Positions 52,989-62,641 of a DNA stretch of 64,000 nucleotides are shown piece after piece (within the stretch, counting starts at the first letter, position 1; every line of letters starts with the position of its first letter). Under the pieces are notes generated by a model, which saw nothing but the letters and a program-made list of their open reading frames with translations, was not told the origin of the DNA and made no database searches. A program made the position numbers and the translations under genes. Origin of the DNA: Parundibacterium terreum (GTDB taxonomy: Bacteria > Pseudomonadota > Gammaproteobacteria > Burkholderiales > Burkholderiaceae_D); NCBI RefSeq assembly GCF_014636315.1, contig NZ_BMED01000006.1, positions 434,001-498,000 on the forward strand, read 5' to 3'.

Positions 52989-54089
52989 ATGAAAAAGTTT
53001 AGCACAATCGCTCTGGTTCTCGCTTTTGCCTTCCCCGCCATCGCTGCGACGCAGGCCTATGCGCAGGACGCACAGGCTTCTCCAGCAAGACTGGCTGGCA
53101 AATGCAGCTTCTTGCCCGACGCACCGGACAAGCACGTCGTCGTCCGCGGAGATACCCTGTGGGGCATTTCGGGTAAATTCCTGGCTAACCCATGGTGCTG
53201 GCCGCAAGTCTGGGGCATGAACCGCGATGAGATCCGCAATCCGCACTGGATTTATCCGGGCCAGATCGTCTACTTCGACCGTGTCAACGGACGCTTGCGT
53301 CTGGGCCAGGTTGTTGGCGGAAACGGCGAGGCATCCGGTGTCACCAAGCTGTCGCCGCAATTGCGTACGCAGGGACTGGGCGTGGATGCGATTCCCGCTA
53401 TTCCTTCCAACCTGATCGAGCCTTTCCTGTCGCAGCCGCTGATCGTTGAAGAAAATGAGCTGCTGAATGCGCCACGCATCGTGGCAACGCAGGAAGGCCG
53501 CGTGGTACTGGCCAAGAACGACAAGGCCTATGTGCGCGGCGACTTGAAGGGCGGTACCTCGTTCCAGGTATTCCGTCCGGGTGCGGCATTGAAGGATCCA
53601 GAAACCAAGAAAATCATCGGCTACGAGGCGGTGTTCCTGGGTACTGTGAAACTGGACCGTGCCGCCAAGGGCAGCGACAGTGTCGATAGCTTCATCGTGG
53701 TCAATGCCAAGGAAGAAATGACTGTCGGCGACCGTCTGGTTCCTATTCCGCCTACACCTATCCTGAACTATATGCCGCATCCGCCAGACCAGACCGTGGC
53801 GGGCAGGGTCGTAGCTGTCTACGGCGGCGTGGGCCAGGGCGGGCAAAACAATATCATCAGCATCAACCGTGGTGCGAACAGCGGCCTGAACCTAGGTACT
53901 GTGCTGGAACTGTCGCGTTTCGGTGAAACAGTGCCGGATCCTACTGACGGCAAGAAACCGATCAAATTGCCGGATGAAAAATACGGCAATCTGTTCATCT
54001 TCCGCGTATTCAATAATATTGCTTACGGCCTGGTCATGCAGGTGACCAATACCGTGCAGGTCGGCGATATTGTGGCCTCACCTGAATAG
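52989..54089 (+). CDS. Exported LysM-domain protein
   Basis: The 366-residue protein has a signal peptide (MKKFSTIALVLAFAFPAIAATQAYA). A LysM peptidoglycan-binding domain follows at about 48-97 (KHVVVRGDTLWGISGKFLANPWCWPQVWGMNRDEI...WIYPGQIVYFD). The long C-terminal part of unknown fold contains repeated beta-rich segments. Proteins of this type sit next to dprA in many betaproteobacteria. A role at the cell wall is inferred from LysM; the biochemical function is unknown. dprA starts 11 bases after its stop. Confidence 0.92.
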   Translation: MKKFSTIALVLAFAFPAIAATQAYAQDAQASPARLAGKCSFLPDAPDKHVVVRGDTLWGISGKFLANPWCWPQVWGMNRDEIRNPHWIYPGQIVYFDRVNGRLRLGQVVGGNGEASGVTKLSPQLRTQGLGVDAIPAIPSNLIEPFLSQPLIVEENELLNAPRIVATQEGRVVLAKNDKAYVRGDLKGGTSFQVFRPGAALKDPETKKIIGYEAVFLGTVKLDRAAKGSDSVDSFIVVNAKEEMTVGDRLVPIPPTPILNYMPHPPDQTVAGRVVAVYGGVGQGGQNNIISINRGANSGLNLGTVLELSRFGETVPDPTDGKKPIKLPDEKYGNLFIFRVFNNIAYGLVMQVTNTVQVGDIVASPE

Positions 54090-54100
54090 TCAGTGCCGTA

Positions 54101-55204
54101 GTGGCAGCAGGAAGCTTGTCCGACACTGAGCTGGCAGACTGGATACGCCTGGAGCAAACGCCGGGCGTAGGCCAGGAGACCGCGCGTAAGTTACTGGCGG
54201 CATTTGGCCTGCCGCAGCAAATTCTTGCTGCCGGCTTTCCTGCCTTGCGCTCGATAGTGCCGGATCGTATTGCACTGCCGTTGAGCCAGCCTCCAAGCGA
54301 ACAGATACTGTCCCAGATTGCCCGCACGCTGGAGTGGTGCGACCAGCCAGGCAATGCCGCGCTGACCCTGGCCGATGCCGGCTATCCTCCCTCACTGCTG
54401 AATATACCGGATCCGCCGGTCATCCTGTACGTTAAAGGCAGACTGGACTTGCTGCAGGCACCGTCCATTGCGGTGGTCGGCAGCCGTAACGCCACGGCGC
54501 AGGGCATAGACAATGCCGAAAAATTTTCTGAATCCTTAAGCCGCGCAGGCTGGACGATAGTGTCCGGCATGGCGGCGGGAATCGATGCCGCTGCACACCA
54601 GGGCGGTTTGCGTGGGCCGGGATCGACTGTTGCGGTGATAGGTACCGGTGCGGATATTGTTTATCCTGCACGCAACCGCGCACTGGCGCATCTGATAGCG
54701 GATGGCGGCTGTATCGTCAGTGAGTACCCGCTAGGCATGCCGGCTATCGCCGCCAACTTCCCGCGCCGCAATCGTATTATCTCCGGCTTGGCGAAGGGCG
54801 TGCTGGTGGTGGAAGCGGCTGCGCAATCCGGTTCGCTGATCACTGCGCGCATGGCAGCGGAGCAGGGGCGTGATGTATTTGCCATCCCGGGATCCATCCA
54901 TTCGCCGCTGGCCAAGGGCTGCCACCTGCTGATCAAGCAGGGTGCCAAGCTGGTGGAGTCGGCACAGGATATTCTGGATGAGCTGATGATGGGCCCGGCT
55001 CAGCCGTCCTTGCAGGCGAGCTTGGCAGAGGCCGGGGCCGACCATCCGTTATTGTCGGCAATGGGCTACGATCCTGTGCATATTGATACTCTGGCCTTGC
55101 GTACCGGGCATGATGTGGCAGAATTACATGGACAGCTATTAACTCTGGAGCTGGATGGCAGCATAGAGCAGTTGCCGGGAGCGAACTACCGGCGCGTTGC
55201 CTGA
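54101..55204 (+). CDS. dprA: DNA-processing protein DprA
   Basis: DprA binds incoming single-stranded DNA during natural transformation and loads RecA. The 367-residue protein starts at a GTG and has an N-terminal helical (SAM-like) region. Its Rossmann-like DprA core has VVGSRNATAQG, VSGMAAGIDAAAHQGGL, VIGTGADIVYPARNRAL, FPRRNRIISGLAKGVLVVEAAAQSGSLITA and KGCHLLIKQGAKLV. A C-terminal winged-helix-like tail is present. The gene is intact, so transformation capacity is possible, but no other competence genes are in the window. Confidence 0.96.
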   Translation: MAAGSLSDTELADWIRLEQTPGVGQETARKLLAAFGLPQQILAAGFPALRSIVPDRIALPLSQPPSEQILSQIARTLEWCDQPGNAALTLADAGYPPSLLNIPDPPVILYVKGRLDLLQAPSIAVVGSRNATAQGIDNAEKFSESLSRAGWTIVSGMAAGIDAAAHQGGLRGPGSTVAVIGTGADIVYPARNRALAHLIADGGCIVSEYPLGMPAIAANFPRRNRIISGLAKGVLVVEAAAQSGSLITARMAAEQGRDVFAIPGSIHSPLAKGCHLLIKQGAKLVESAQDILDELMMGPAQPSLQASLAEAGADHPLLSAMGYDPVHIDTLALRTGHDVAELHGQLLTLELDGSIEQLPGANYRRVA

Positions 55205-55294
55205 GCTTTCTTCTGTTGCGATTTCCTTATAAATTTCGCATCGGCAAGTAGCGTAGGGCTTGTTTCAAAACGTCCTTGGGGATACAGTGACAGT

Positions 55295-55771
55295 ATGTTT
55301 GATATTCTTGTATACCTTTACGAAACGTACTATCGCCCGGATGCCTGTCCGGATGCAGAAGCCTTAGCCAAAAAATTGTCGGCAGTCGGATTCGAGGAAG
55401 ATGAAATTTCCGAAGCGCTGGACTGGCTGACCGTGCTGGCCGACAACACCAATGGCCTGGCCCAGAAACTTCCCGAAGCTGCTCCCTTTTCTACCGGCTT
55501 TCGCGTCTATGCGCAGCAGGAGATTGCGATACTTGGTGCGCCGGCAATGGGTTTCATACAGTTCCTTGAGTCTGCAGCCTTGTTGAATCCTCAACAACGT
55601 GAAATCGTCATTGAGCGCGCGCTGGCAATCAATGAATCACCGGTGCCTCTGGATAAGATCAAGGTCATCGTGCTGATGATGCTGTGGAGCCAGGGTAAAG
55701 AGCCGGATATGCTGATGTTCGACGAATTGCTGCTGTCGGACGACGAGAGCGAACCCCGCTTATTGCACTGA
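55295..55771 (+). CDS. smg: Smg family protein (DUF494)
   Basis: The 158-residue protein begins [38 protein letters not shown] and contains [26 protein letters not shown], the DUF494/Smg pattern. Its function is unknown. It is conserved downstream of dprA in beta- and gammaproteobacteria. The two genes are in the same direction here, with a 90-base gap. Confidence 0.94.
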   Translation: MFDILVYLYETYYRPDACPDAEALAKKLSAVGFEEDEISEALDWLTVLADNTNGLAQKLPEAAPFSTGFRVYAQQEIAILGAPAMGFIQFLESAALLNPQQREIVIERALAINESPVPLDKIKVIVLMMLWSQGKEPDMLMFDELLLSDDESEPRLLH

Positions 55772-56199
55772 TATTGCATTGATGCGTCTATTCTGCCTTG
55801 CGCCGGCTATTATTAGTGAGCGCCAGCAGAATAAGCTGAATGCAAGATAATTATTTCCATTTTGTAACATTTCTCCGGTATTGACGCTTAAATTGGCATT
55901 TAAGTCGGCAATAAGGTGGCAAAAGTCACATGCCGATTGCGGTTTTATAGCTAACGCGTTTATCATCCCCGCTAAATTCCCCTAATTAGGGTAGTCTTAC
56001 GCTTAATTTGGACTGTCGGTCCGGTTTTGTTGCTTAAATAATTATAGAAATTGTTATTGCCGGGATACGTGATGCAATAGGCGATACTAATTTAGTAAAT
56101 TAGCAATAAAATAGAAATCAAGCTGTAACAGCATTAATTCAGCAACAATCAAAGCACAGCCGGCAGTTTTGCTAAAGAACCAATCCGAGATATCACACT
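55772..56199. other. A+T-rich intergenic region with inverted repeats before topB
   Basis: This 428-base gap is clearly richer in A+T than the flanking genes. It contains three inverted repeats: CTTAAAT/ATTTAAG at 55887-55904, CCCTAATTAGGG at 55980-55991, and CTAATTT-AGT-AAATTAG at 56087-56103. No gene is supported. It may be a regulatory region for topB. Confidence 0.5.
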
Positions 56200-58833
56200 A
56201 TGACCAAAACCCTCATCATCGCCGAGAAGCCCTCTGTCGCCAATGATATTGCGAAGACCTTGGGCGGCTTTACCAAGCACGATGAGTATTTCGAATCCGA
56301 CGAGTATGTGTTGTCTTCTGCGGTCGGCCACTTGCTGGAAATAGCGGTTCCCGAGGAATATGACGTCAAGCGCGGCAAGTGGACTTTCACGCATTTGCCG
56401 ATGATTCCGCCGCATTTTGCGCTGAACCCTATCGCCAAGACCGAGTCGCGGCTGAAGGTGCTGAACAAGCTGATCAAGCGCAAAGATGTGTCCGCACTGA
56501 TCAATGCATGTGACGCGGGCCGCGAGGGTGAGCTGATTTTCCGCCTGATTGCGCAGCATGCGAAGGCCAAGCAGCCGGTCAGCCGCCTGTGGCTGCAGTC
56601 GATGACGCCGGGTGCGATACGCGACGGCTTCAAGCATTTGCGCACGGATGACGAGATGCTGCCGCTGGCTGATGCGGCCCGCTGCCGTTCCGAGGCGGAT
56701 TGGCTGATCGGTATCAACGGTACCCGCGCGATGACCGCGTTCAATTCAAAAGAGGGCGGTTTCTACCTGACGACGGTAGGCCGGGTGCAGACTCCGACGC
56801 TGTCCATCGTGGTTGAACGTGAAGAAAAGATCAAGAACTTCGTGTCGCGCGACTATTGGGAAGTGCGGGCCGAATTCGTTTGCGCTGCCGGTATTTATGA
56901 AGGCCGCTGGCTGGATCATCAGTTCAAGAAGGATGAGTTCGATCCCGAAAAACGTGCCGAACGCCTGTGGAGCAAAGCTGCCGCCGAGTCCATCGTATCC
57001 GCCTGCCGCGGCAAGATGGGCAATGTCACCGAAGAATCCAAGCCGGCGACACAGATGGCCCCCGCACTGTTTGATTTGACCAGCCTGCAGCGTGAGGCCA
57101 ACTCGCGTTTCGGTTTCTCAGCCAAGAACACGCTGGGCCTGGCGCAGGCACTGTACGAAAAACACAAGGTCCTGACCTATCCGCGTACTGATTCCCGCCA
57201 CCTGCCGGAAGACTACCTGAGCACGGTGAATGACACGCTGGAAGCGGTGTCTGAAAATAATAACTACCACCAGTTCGCCAAACAGATTCTGAAAAGCAAC
57301 TGGGTCAAGCCGAACAAGCGTATTTTCGACAATACCAAGATCAGTGATCACTTTGCGATCATCCCGACGACGCAAGTGCCGAAGAATTTGTCCGAGCCTG
57401 AGCAAAAGCTGTACGACCTGGTGACCCGCCGCTTCATGGCAGTCTTTTTCCCGGCTGCGGAATTCCAGGTAACGACCCGTATTACAGAAGTATCCGGCCA
57501 TCAGTTCAAGACTGAAGGCAAGGTCATGACCAATCCGGGCTGGCTGGCCATTTACGGCAAGGAAGCCCAGGACGAAAAAGACCCTGAAAACAAGGGCAAC
57601 CTGGTTGCGGTCGCCAAAGGCGAAAAAGTCAAAACCGAAACGATCACCGCCAATGGCCTGGTGACCAAACCTCCTGCACGCTATTCGGAAGCAACGCTGT
57701 TGTCCGCCATGGAAGGCGCCGGCAAGCTGGTGGATGATGAAGACCTGCGCGAAGCGATGGCGGGCAAGGGGCTGGGAACGCCGGCAACCCGTGCTGCAAT
57801 CATCGAGGGTTTGCTGAACGAGAAATACCTGCTGCGCGAAGGCCGCGAACTGATGCCTACGGCCAAGGCCTTCCAGTTGATGACGCTGCTGCGCGGCTTG
57901 GGCGTGGATGAGCTGACTTCTCCCGAGCTGACCGGAGAATGGGAATATAAACTGTCGCAGATGGAACGCGGCAAGATCAGCCGTGAAGAATTCATGCGCG
58001 AAATCGCGCAGATGACGCAGATCATAGTCAAGCGCGCCAAGGAATACGATAACGATACTATCCCCGGCGACTATGCCACGCTGAAGACGCCTTGTCCGAA
58101 TTGCGGCGGCGTGGTCAAGGAAAACTATCGCCGCTTCGCTTGCACCAAGTGCGAATTCTCGATGAGCAAGACGCCGGGCAGCCGCCAGTTTGAAGTGGCT
58201 GAAGTGGAAGAATTGCTGAACAAGCGCGAGATAGGACCGTTGCAGGGCTTCCGTTCCAAGATGGGCCGTCCGTTTGCGGCGATACTGAAGATCGTGCCGG
58301 ATGCCGATAATAGCAACCTGAAGCTGGAATTTGATTTCGGCCAAAACCAGGGCGACGACGAAAACGGCGAAGGCGTCGATTTCACCGGCCAGACACCGCT
58401 GGGGCCTTGCCCTAAATGCGGCAGCGGCGTGTACGAGATGGGCCTCGCCTATGTCTGTGAAAAATCGGTCGCCAAGCCCAAGGCTTGTGACTTCCGCAGC
58501 GGCCGCATCATCCTGCAGCAGGAAATTTTGCCGGAACAAATGGCCAAGCTGCTGAATGAAGGCAAGACTGATTTGCTGCCGGGCTTCATTTCGCAACGTA
58601 CCCGCCGGCCATTCAAAGCTTTCCTGGTGCGCGGCAAGGACGGCAAGGTGAGCTTCGAATTTGAAGAACGCAAGGCCAAGGCGCCGGCCAAAGGCAAAGC
58701 TGCGGCCACCGAAGCGGATGCGGCTGAAGAAAAACCGACCAAGAAAGCAGCAGTGAAGAAGGCTCCCGCGAAAGCACCGGCCAAGGCTGCAGCAGCTAAA
58801 AAGACGGCTGTGAAAAAGAAAGCGGCGGCCTGA
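56200..58833 (+). CDS. topB: DNA topoisomerase III with zinc-finger and Lys/Ala-rich tail
   Basis: This type IA topoisomerase relaxes and decatenates DNA by single-strand passage. The 877-residue protein has the Toprim domain (LIIAEKPSVANDIAKTLGG, then NACDAGREGELIFRL) and the active-site Tyr327 in LTYPRTDSRHLPEDY. Two C-terminal topoisomerase zinc-binding segments follow (CPNCGGVVKENYRRFACTKC and CPKCGSGVYEMGLAYVCEKS), and a 55-residue Lys/Ala/Pro-rich basic tail. Long tails of this histone H1-like type are common in betaproteobacterial DNA-binding proteins and probably add non-specific DNA affinity. It is a single gene. Confidence 0.96.
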   Translation: MTKTLIIAEKPSVANDIAKTLGGFTKHDEYFESDEYVLSSAVGHLLEIAVPEEYDVKRGKWTFTHLPMIPPHFALNPIAKTESRLKVLNKLIKRKDVSALINACDAGREGELIFRLIAQHAKAKQPVSRLWLQSMTPGAIRDGFKHLRTDDEMLPLADAARCRSEADWLIGINGTRAMTAFNSKEGGFYLTTVGRVQTPTLSIVVEREEKIKNFVSRDYWEVRAEFVCAAGIYEGRWLDHQFKKDEFDPEKRAERLWSKAAAESIVSACRGKMGNVTEESKPATQMAPALFDLTSLQREANSRFGFSAKNTLGLAQALYEKHKVLTYPRTDSRHLPEDYLSTVNDTLEAVSENNNYHQFAKQILKSNWVKPNKRIFDNTKISDHFAIIPTTQVPKNLSEPEQKLYDLVTRRFMAVFFPAAEFQVTTRITEVSGHQFKTEGKVMTNPGWLAIYGKEAQDEKDPENKGNLVAVAKGEKVKTETITANGLVTKPPARYSEATLLSAMEGAGKLVDDEDLREAMAGKGLGTPATRAAIIEGLLNEKYLLREGRELMPTAKAFQLMTLLRGLGVDELTSPELTGEWEYKLSQMERGKISREEFMREIAQMTQIIVKRAKEYDNDTIPGDYATLKTPCPNCGGVVKENYRRFACTKCEFSMSKTPGSRQFEVAEVEELLNKREIGPLQGFRSKMGRPFAAILKIVPDADNSNLKLEFDFGQNQGDDENGEGVDFTGQTPLGPCPKCGSGVYEMGLAYVCEKSVAKPKACDFRSGRIILQQEILPEQMAKLLNEGKTDLLPGFISQRTRRPFKAFLVRGKDGKVSFEFEERKAKAPAKGKAAATEADAAEEKPTKKAAVKKAPAKAPAKAAAAKKTAVKKKAAA

Positions 58834-58921
58834 TCCTGTTTTGTGCCGTCCGCGCTACAAGCGGACTGGTAAGGAGCCGGGTATTTCGTTTATAGTTTGA
58901 ACATATTTCAGACCGGCGTGT

Positions 58922-58979
58922 CGCTATCCGGGCTTGGGTTTGGCAGAGCTTCTGCTACCCAGGCCGACTGGCGATAGCG
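58922..58979 (+). other. Composite stem-loop in the leader of the DUF1631 gene
   Basis: Three stacked stems are visible: CGCTATC/GATAGCG (58922-58928 with 58973-58979), GGCTTGGGT/ACCCAGGCC (58931-58939 with 58957-58965, one G-U pair) and GCAGA/TCTGC (58943-58947 with 58951-58955) with a GCT loop. No T-run follows, so it is not a standard terminator. It lies 80 bases before the DUF1631 start and would be in its 5' leader if the TATAGT at 58891-58896 is a -10 box. Confidence 0.6.
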
Positions 58980-59058
58980 CTACAGGGCATTACATTGCAG
59001 CCGGCGCCGGGGTTCCCTCGGCAGACTCTCATGTCGCTTGAAAGCGATAAGGATCAAT

Positions 59059-61836
59059 ATGGATTCGAATACGTTATTGGCGACCACTCGTACCGAGTTT
59101 CTTCGAACGTTTGTGGATGCGGTCAATACCTCTATTCCATACTCGGTTGAGGCACTCTACAAGAAAGCCGATCAAAGTCATTCCTCCATCGAGCAAGGCT
59201 GGATGCTGACTGCACGTAGCGTGCTGCGGGTCAGGCAAGAGCACCTGGTGCAGCAAATGCGCAAGGAGATGGAAAATCTGCTGAACCGCAGTTTCCAGAC
59301 GACCTACAATAATTTCCGGCCTACCGTGGCTTTCCAGAGCGATACCCTGTCGCTGGTAGAGTCTTCTGCGATGGAAGACGAGTTGCGCATCAACCAGATT
59401 ACGCAGAATTTCCGTAATGAAGCCGAAGAGCAATTGCGCGATCTGAATATCCGCGTTGCGCTGCTGTTTGACCAGGACACGATCAAGGAGAGGGAAAACC
59501 CTTTCCGCCCTTATCTGTTCTCGCGCTGCATTACGACTTCGGTGGAAACGCTGGAGCAAAGCGAGGCTTTGAACACGATACTGGTAACGCAACTGGCGGA
59601 GAGCCTGGCTCCGCATGTCGCCGAAATCTACAATAGCGTGAACTCGCAACTGGCGAAACACGGTATCGCCGCGCAGTTGCAACTGAAAATAAAGAAATCG
59701 CCTACCCAGTCCGGCCTTCCTCCCGGCTATATGCCTGAGGATATTCTGGCCGATGATGCGGGGGACGGCGCTGCTGCGGCGATGCCCGGTGGCCGTGGCA
59801 TGGCCGGCGGGTTTGCCGGCGGCGGTTCCGGTGGATCTGGTGGAGGCGGAAATGGCCAAGGCGGCAGCGGCGGTGCATATCCCGCCGACATGGGCAGCGG
59901 CCAGTATGAGATAGGCGGCAGACAGTACGATATAGAGTCGCGCGTATTGTCCTCGGACACCCCCAAGGGCAGGGTGGAACAACTGCTGGATTCGGTGCGC
60001 ATGATGGCGGGCGGTATTGCCAATGCAATGCCTGGGCGCAGTAACCAGCAGCAGTTCGCAGATACTATGCCGGGACAAGCGATGCCAGGGGCGCCGAATA
60101 TCTATGGTGGGTCGGCAGGGATGCCGGGCGCACCGGGGATGCAGGCTGGCGGCGGAATGCCGGGTGGCGCGCAGGACGCATCGGCAGGTGCGGAGGCAGG
60201 CGCGGCCAGGCCGGGCTGGCTGGGCAGCGGCCAGGTAATTGGCGATGTGCTGAGGAATTTTTTCTCCGGCGGCGGCTCAAGCTGGCAGTCCAAGGTTGCC
60301 AGCCAGATGGCCGCAGGCAGTAGTGGCGCTGCAGACGGCGGCGCGCCGTTCCCCAATTCACAGATGCGCTATGACGGTGGTTTGAATGTGCCGACGATAC
60401 AGCGTGTCGATTCTCCGCTGACTGCTTCGGTACGTAGCCTGCAGAGCAGCCAGACTCCGGCGACTGAGCAGATGCTGGACCAGCACGGCGAGGTCCGTAA
60501 CCTGATCCTGGAAAGACGCTCGCAGCTCAATAATGAAGCCAAGGGCGTGGACGAGCAGATGACGATAGATATCGTCGCGATGCTGTTCGAGTTTATCTTG
60601 CGCGACGGCCAGGTGCCGGCAGAGGTCAGGGCCCAGCTCGGCCGCCTGCAATTCCTGGTGCTGAAGATGGCGTTGCGGGACCCCAGCCTGCTGAAGCAGA
60701 AAGGTCATCCGGTCCGCCTGCTGATCAATCGCATTGGTTCGATCTCGCTGGGGTTGAAGCAACTGGATCCGGACGGCACCCATGTCACTGCCGAAATTGT
60801 CAGGATAGTCGCCACGCTGCTGGATGACGAGACCGAGGATTCGCTGGCCTTTGCGCAGGCACTGGATGAGCTGGATGCTTTCATTGCGCAGGAACTGCGT
60901 GCACGCAATAACAATGTCGAACGTACCGTGCAGGCGGTAGAGCAGGCGCAGAACCGCACTCTGCGCTTTGCGCACACGACGGCGCAGATGGCGCAAGCCT
61001 TGGCCGACCTGACGATCGATCCTTATCTGAAGCATTTCCTGCAAGATGACTGGGTGCATGCAATCGAGCATGCGGACCGTAGCGATGCCAAGCGTGCGCG
61101 CCGCTATCGCCTGCTGGTTGCCGATTTGCTATGGAGCATAGTGCCCAAGCTGAAGGATGAAGACCGCAGTCAGTTGTTTGCACTGCTACCCATCATCCTG
61201 AATACCCTGCGTGAAGGCTTGAGCCTGATAGGCTGGGATAGTGCCAGGCAACAGACCTTGCTGAACTGGCTGGTGGATGCGCATACCAGTGCATTGAGGG
61301 CTGGGCACGGTGCGCAATCTTCGCCACCCTTGCCGGTGATTCACGAGCACTTCAGCAAATTTATCGATAATCCCGAAACCGTGTCAGCTGCGGATGTCAA
61401 AGGCGACGTAGCGGAAAACAGGCAATTCCTGGATGATGCCTTCAAGGAAATGAATGTCGAGGTCCATCTGATAGACAGGATGCTGGAAGGAGACCAGGAG
61501 CTGGCGGCAGCTGTGCCCGGCACCAGCGAACCGGCTACTGAAGAGGCCGAAACGGCGCAGGCGACGGTGATGGAAAGATTGCAGAGCGGCGTCTCGCTGG
61601 AGATCAATCTGGGTGGCAAGCCTAGCCAGGGCCGCCTCAGCTGGATAGACCCTAAATTGTCCAGCCTTGTATTGACGCTGGACGGGCAGACCGCTCCGTC
61701 TATGGTCAGCGTAAATATGTTCCGCCGGCTGATCGACCATGGCCGGGTACGCTTCCTGGAAACCGAGCCGCTATTCGAGCGCGCGGTGCAATCCCTGCTG
61801 CTGTCGGCAGACCACGTTACGCATGCTGCGCACTGA
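59059..61836 (+). CDS. DUF1631 family protein with Gly/Met-rich insert
   Basis: The start is the ATG at 59059 (MDSNTLLATTRTEF) after an AAGGA ribosome site. The 925-residue protein is predicted soluble. The N-terminal helical part (1-225) and C-terminal part (430-925) match the betaproteobacterial DUF1631 pattern (DIVAMLFEFILRDGQVPAEVRAQLGRLQFLVLKMAL, LLVADLLWSIVP). A low-complexity region rich in Gly, Ala, Met and Pro separates them at about 230-405. The C terminus has a PilZ-like feel (RLSWIDPKLSSLVLTLDGQ) but no RxxxR is seen. Function unknown. Confidence 0.85.
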   Translation: MDSNTLLATTRTEFLRTFVDAVNTSIPYSVEALYKKADQSHSSIEQGWMLTARSVLRVRQEHLVQQMRKEMENLLNRSFQTTYNNFRPTVAFQSDTLSLVESSAMEDELRINQITQNFRNEAEEQLRDLNIRVALLFDQDTIKERENPFRPYLFSRCITTSVETLEQSEALNTILVTQLAESLAPHVAEIYNSVNSQLAKHGIAAQLQLKIKKSPTQSGLPPGYMPEDILADDAGDGAAAAMPGGRGMAGGFAGGGSGGSGGGGNGQGGSGGAYPADMGSGQYEIGGRQYDIESRVLSSDTPKGRVEQLLDSVRMMAGGIANAMPGRSNQQQFADTMPGQAMPGAPNIYGGSAGMPGAPGMQAGGGMPGGAQDASAGAEAGAARPGWLGSGQVIGDVLRNFFSGGGSSWQSKVASQMAAGSSGAADGGAPFPNSQMRYDGGLNVPTIQRVDSPLTASVRSLQSSQTPATEQMLDQHGEVRNLILERRSQLNNEAKGVDEQMTIDIVAMLFEFILRDGQVPAEVRAQLGRLQFLVLKMALRDPSLLKQKGHPVRLLINRIGSISLGLKQLDPDGTHVTAEIVRIVATLLDDETEDSLAFAQALDELDAFIAQELRARNNNVERTVQAVEQAQNRTLRFAHTTAQMAQALADLTIDPYLKHFLQDDWVHAIEHADRSDAKRARRYRLLVADLLWSIVPKLKDEDRSQLFALLPIILNTLREGLSLIGWDSARQQTLLNWLVDAHTSALRAGHGAQSSPPLPVIHEHFSKFIDNPETVSAADVKGDVAENRQFLDDAFKEMNVEVHLIDRMLEGDQELAAAVPGTSEPATEEAETAQATVMERLQSGVSLEINLGGKPSQGRLSWIDPKLSSLVLTLDGQTAPSMVSVNMFRRLIDHGRVRFLETEPLFERAVQSLLLSADHVTHAAH

Positions 61837-61961
61837 CAAGCCGCCATTCTGCTTGCTGTAAGGAAAACAATTTTCTGGCGACTAATCGGTCTGGGGCACA
61901 AGGCATGGTCCTGTTGCGGAGTGCGAGCCCGATTGATTGAAGATTGCTGCCAAGGGAATTC

Positions 61962-62570
61962 ATGCGAAAAGAAACCGGACTAAAGTCACTAGGGGCCGTG
62001 CTTATTATCTGCGGCACCGCCTTGCTGGCCCCGGAACTGGCTTCGGCACAGAGCAAAGTGCAAGACCTTGCTGCTGAGGCGGGGTCATTAAACGAAAACA
62101 GTATCGCGACAATAGAGCTGCCCCTGCTGGCCGGCTGGTATCAGGGGCGCCTGGTGCACTACATTTCCACCGATATGTCCGACCAGGGCATGGCGCGGCA
62201 GACCGCGACTAATTATGTGCCGCGCCTGCGGCATGCGTTGCGTCCGCCGGTTCCCGGTCAGCCTTCCGCGGTGGACCGCGTATATAAATTCCCCAACTTC
62301 AACCAGGGCAGCGTGTTTCCGTCGGCGCCGCAACCGGCCGGGTACGCCAATGCCAGTACCGAATACACGCCATTGTGGGTGGTCTATATGGTGAACTGGC
62401 TGCCTGGGGCGACGCCGCGGGTACTGCGCTCGGAGGAAGAGGTGCTGGATGCCGAGGAAAAGAAGCTGGTCAGCATACAGGCGACCGATATCGTCGTAAA
62501 TTGCCCCATCCTGTTTGCGCTGAAGGACGGCAAGCTGCAGGATTTGCGCATCCATATACAGCGTCCTTGA
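61962..62570 (+). CDS. Secreted protein of unknown function
   Basis: The start is the ATG at 61962 (MRKETGLKSLGAVLIICGTALLAPELASAQ) after an AAGGGAA ribosome site, giving a clear signal peptide and 202 residues. The mature part contains ELPLLAGWYQGRLVHYISTDMSDQGMA and PLWVVYMVNWLPGATPRVLRSEEEVLDAE. It suggests a compact beta-rich extracytoplasmic domain that I cannot name. It lies downstream of the DUF1631 gene with a 125-base gap and may be separate. Confidence 0.75.
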   Translation: MRKETGLKSLGAVLIICGTALLAPELASAQSKVQDLAAEAGSLNENSIATIELPLLAGWYQGRLVHYISTDMSDQGMARQTATNYVPRLRHALRPPVPGQPSAVDRVYKFPNFNQGSVFPSAPQPAGYANASTEYTPLWVVYMVNWLPGATPRVLRSEEEVLDAEEKKLVSIQATDIVVNCPILFALKDGKLQDLRIHIQRP

Positions 62571-62592
62571 GTATGCCTGAGCCTGAAAAGCG

Positions 62593-62616
62593 CAGGGCCG
62601 CTGGATGGCGGCCCTG
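62593..62616. terminator. Hairpin between convergent genes
   Basis: CAGGGCCGC and GCGGCCCTG pair across TGGATG. It lies between the 3' ends of the secreted-protein gene and the CDF transporter gene. There is no strong T-run, so it may be a weak bidirectional terminator. Confidence 0.55.
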
Positions 62617-62641
62617 ATAAAAGCTTGCGCTTGCCCGTCGT

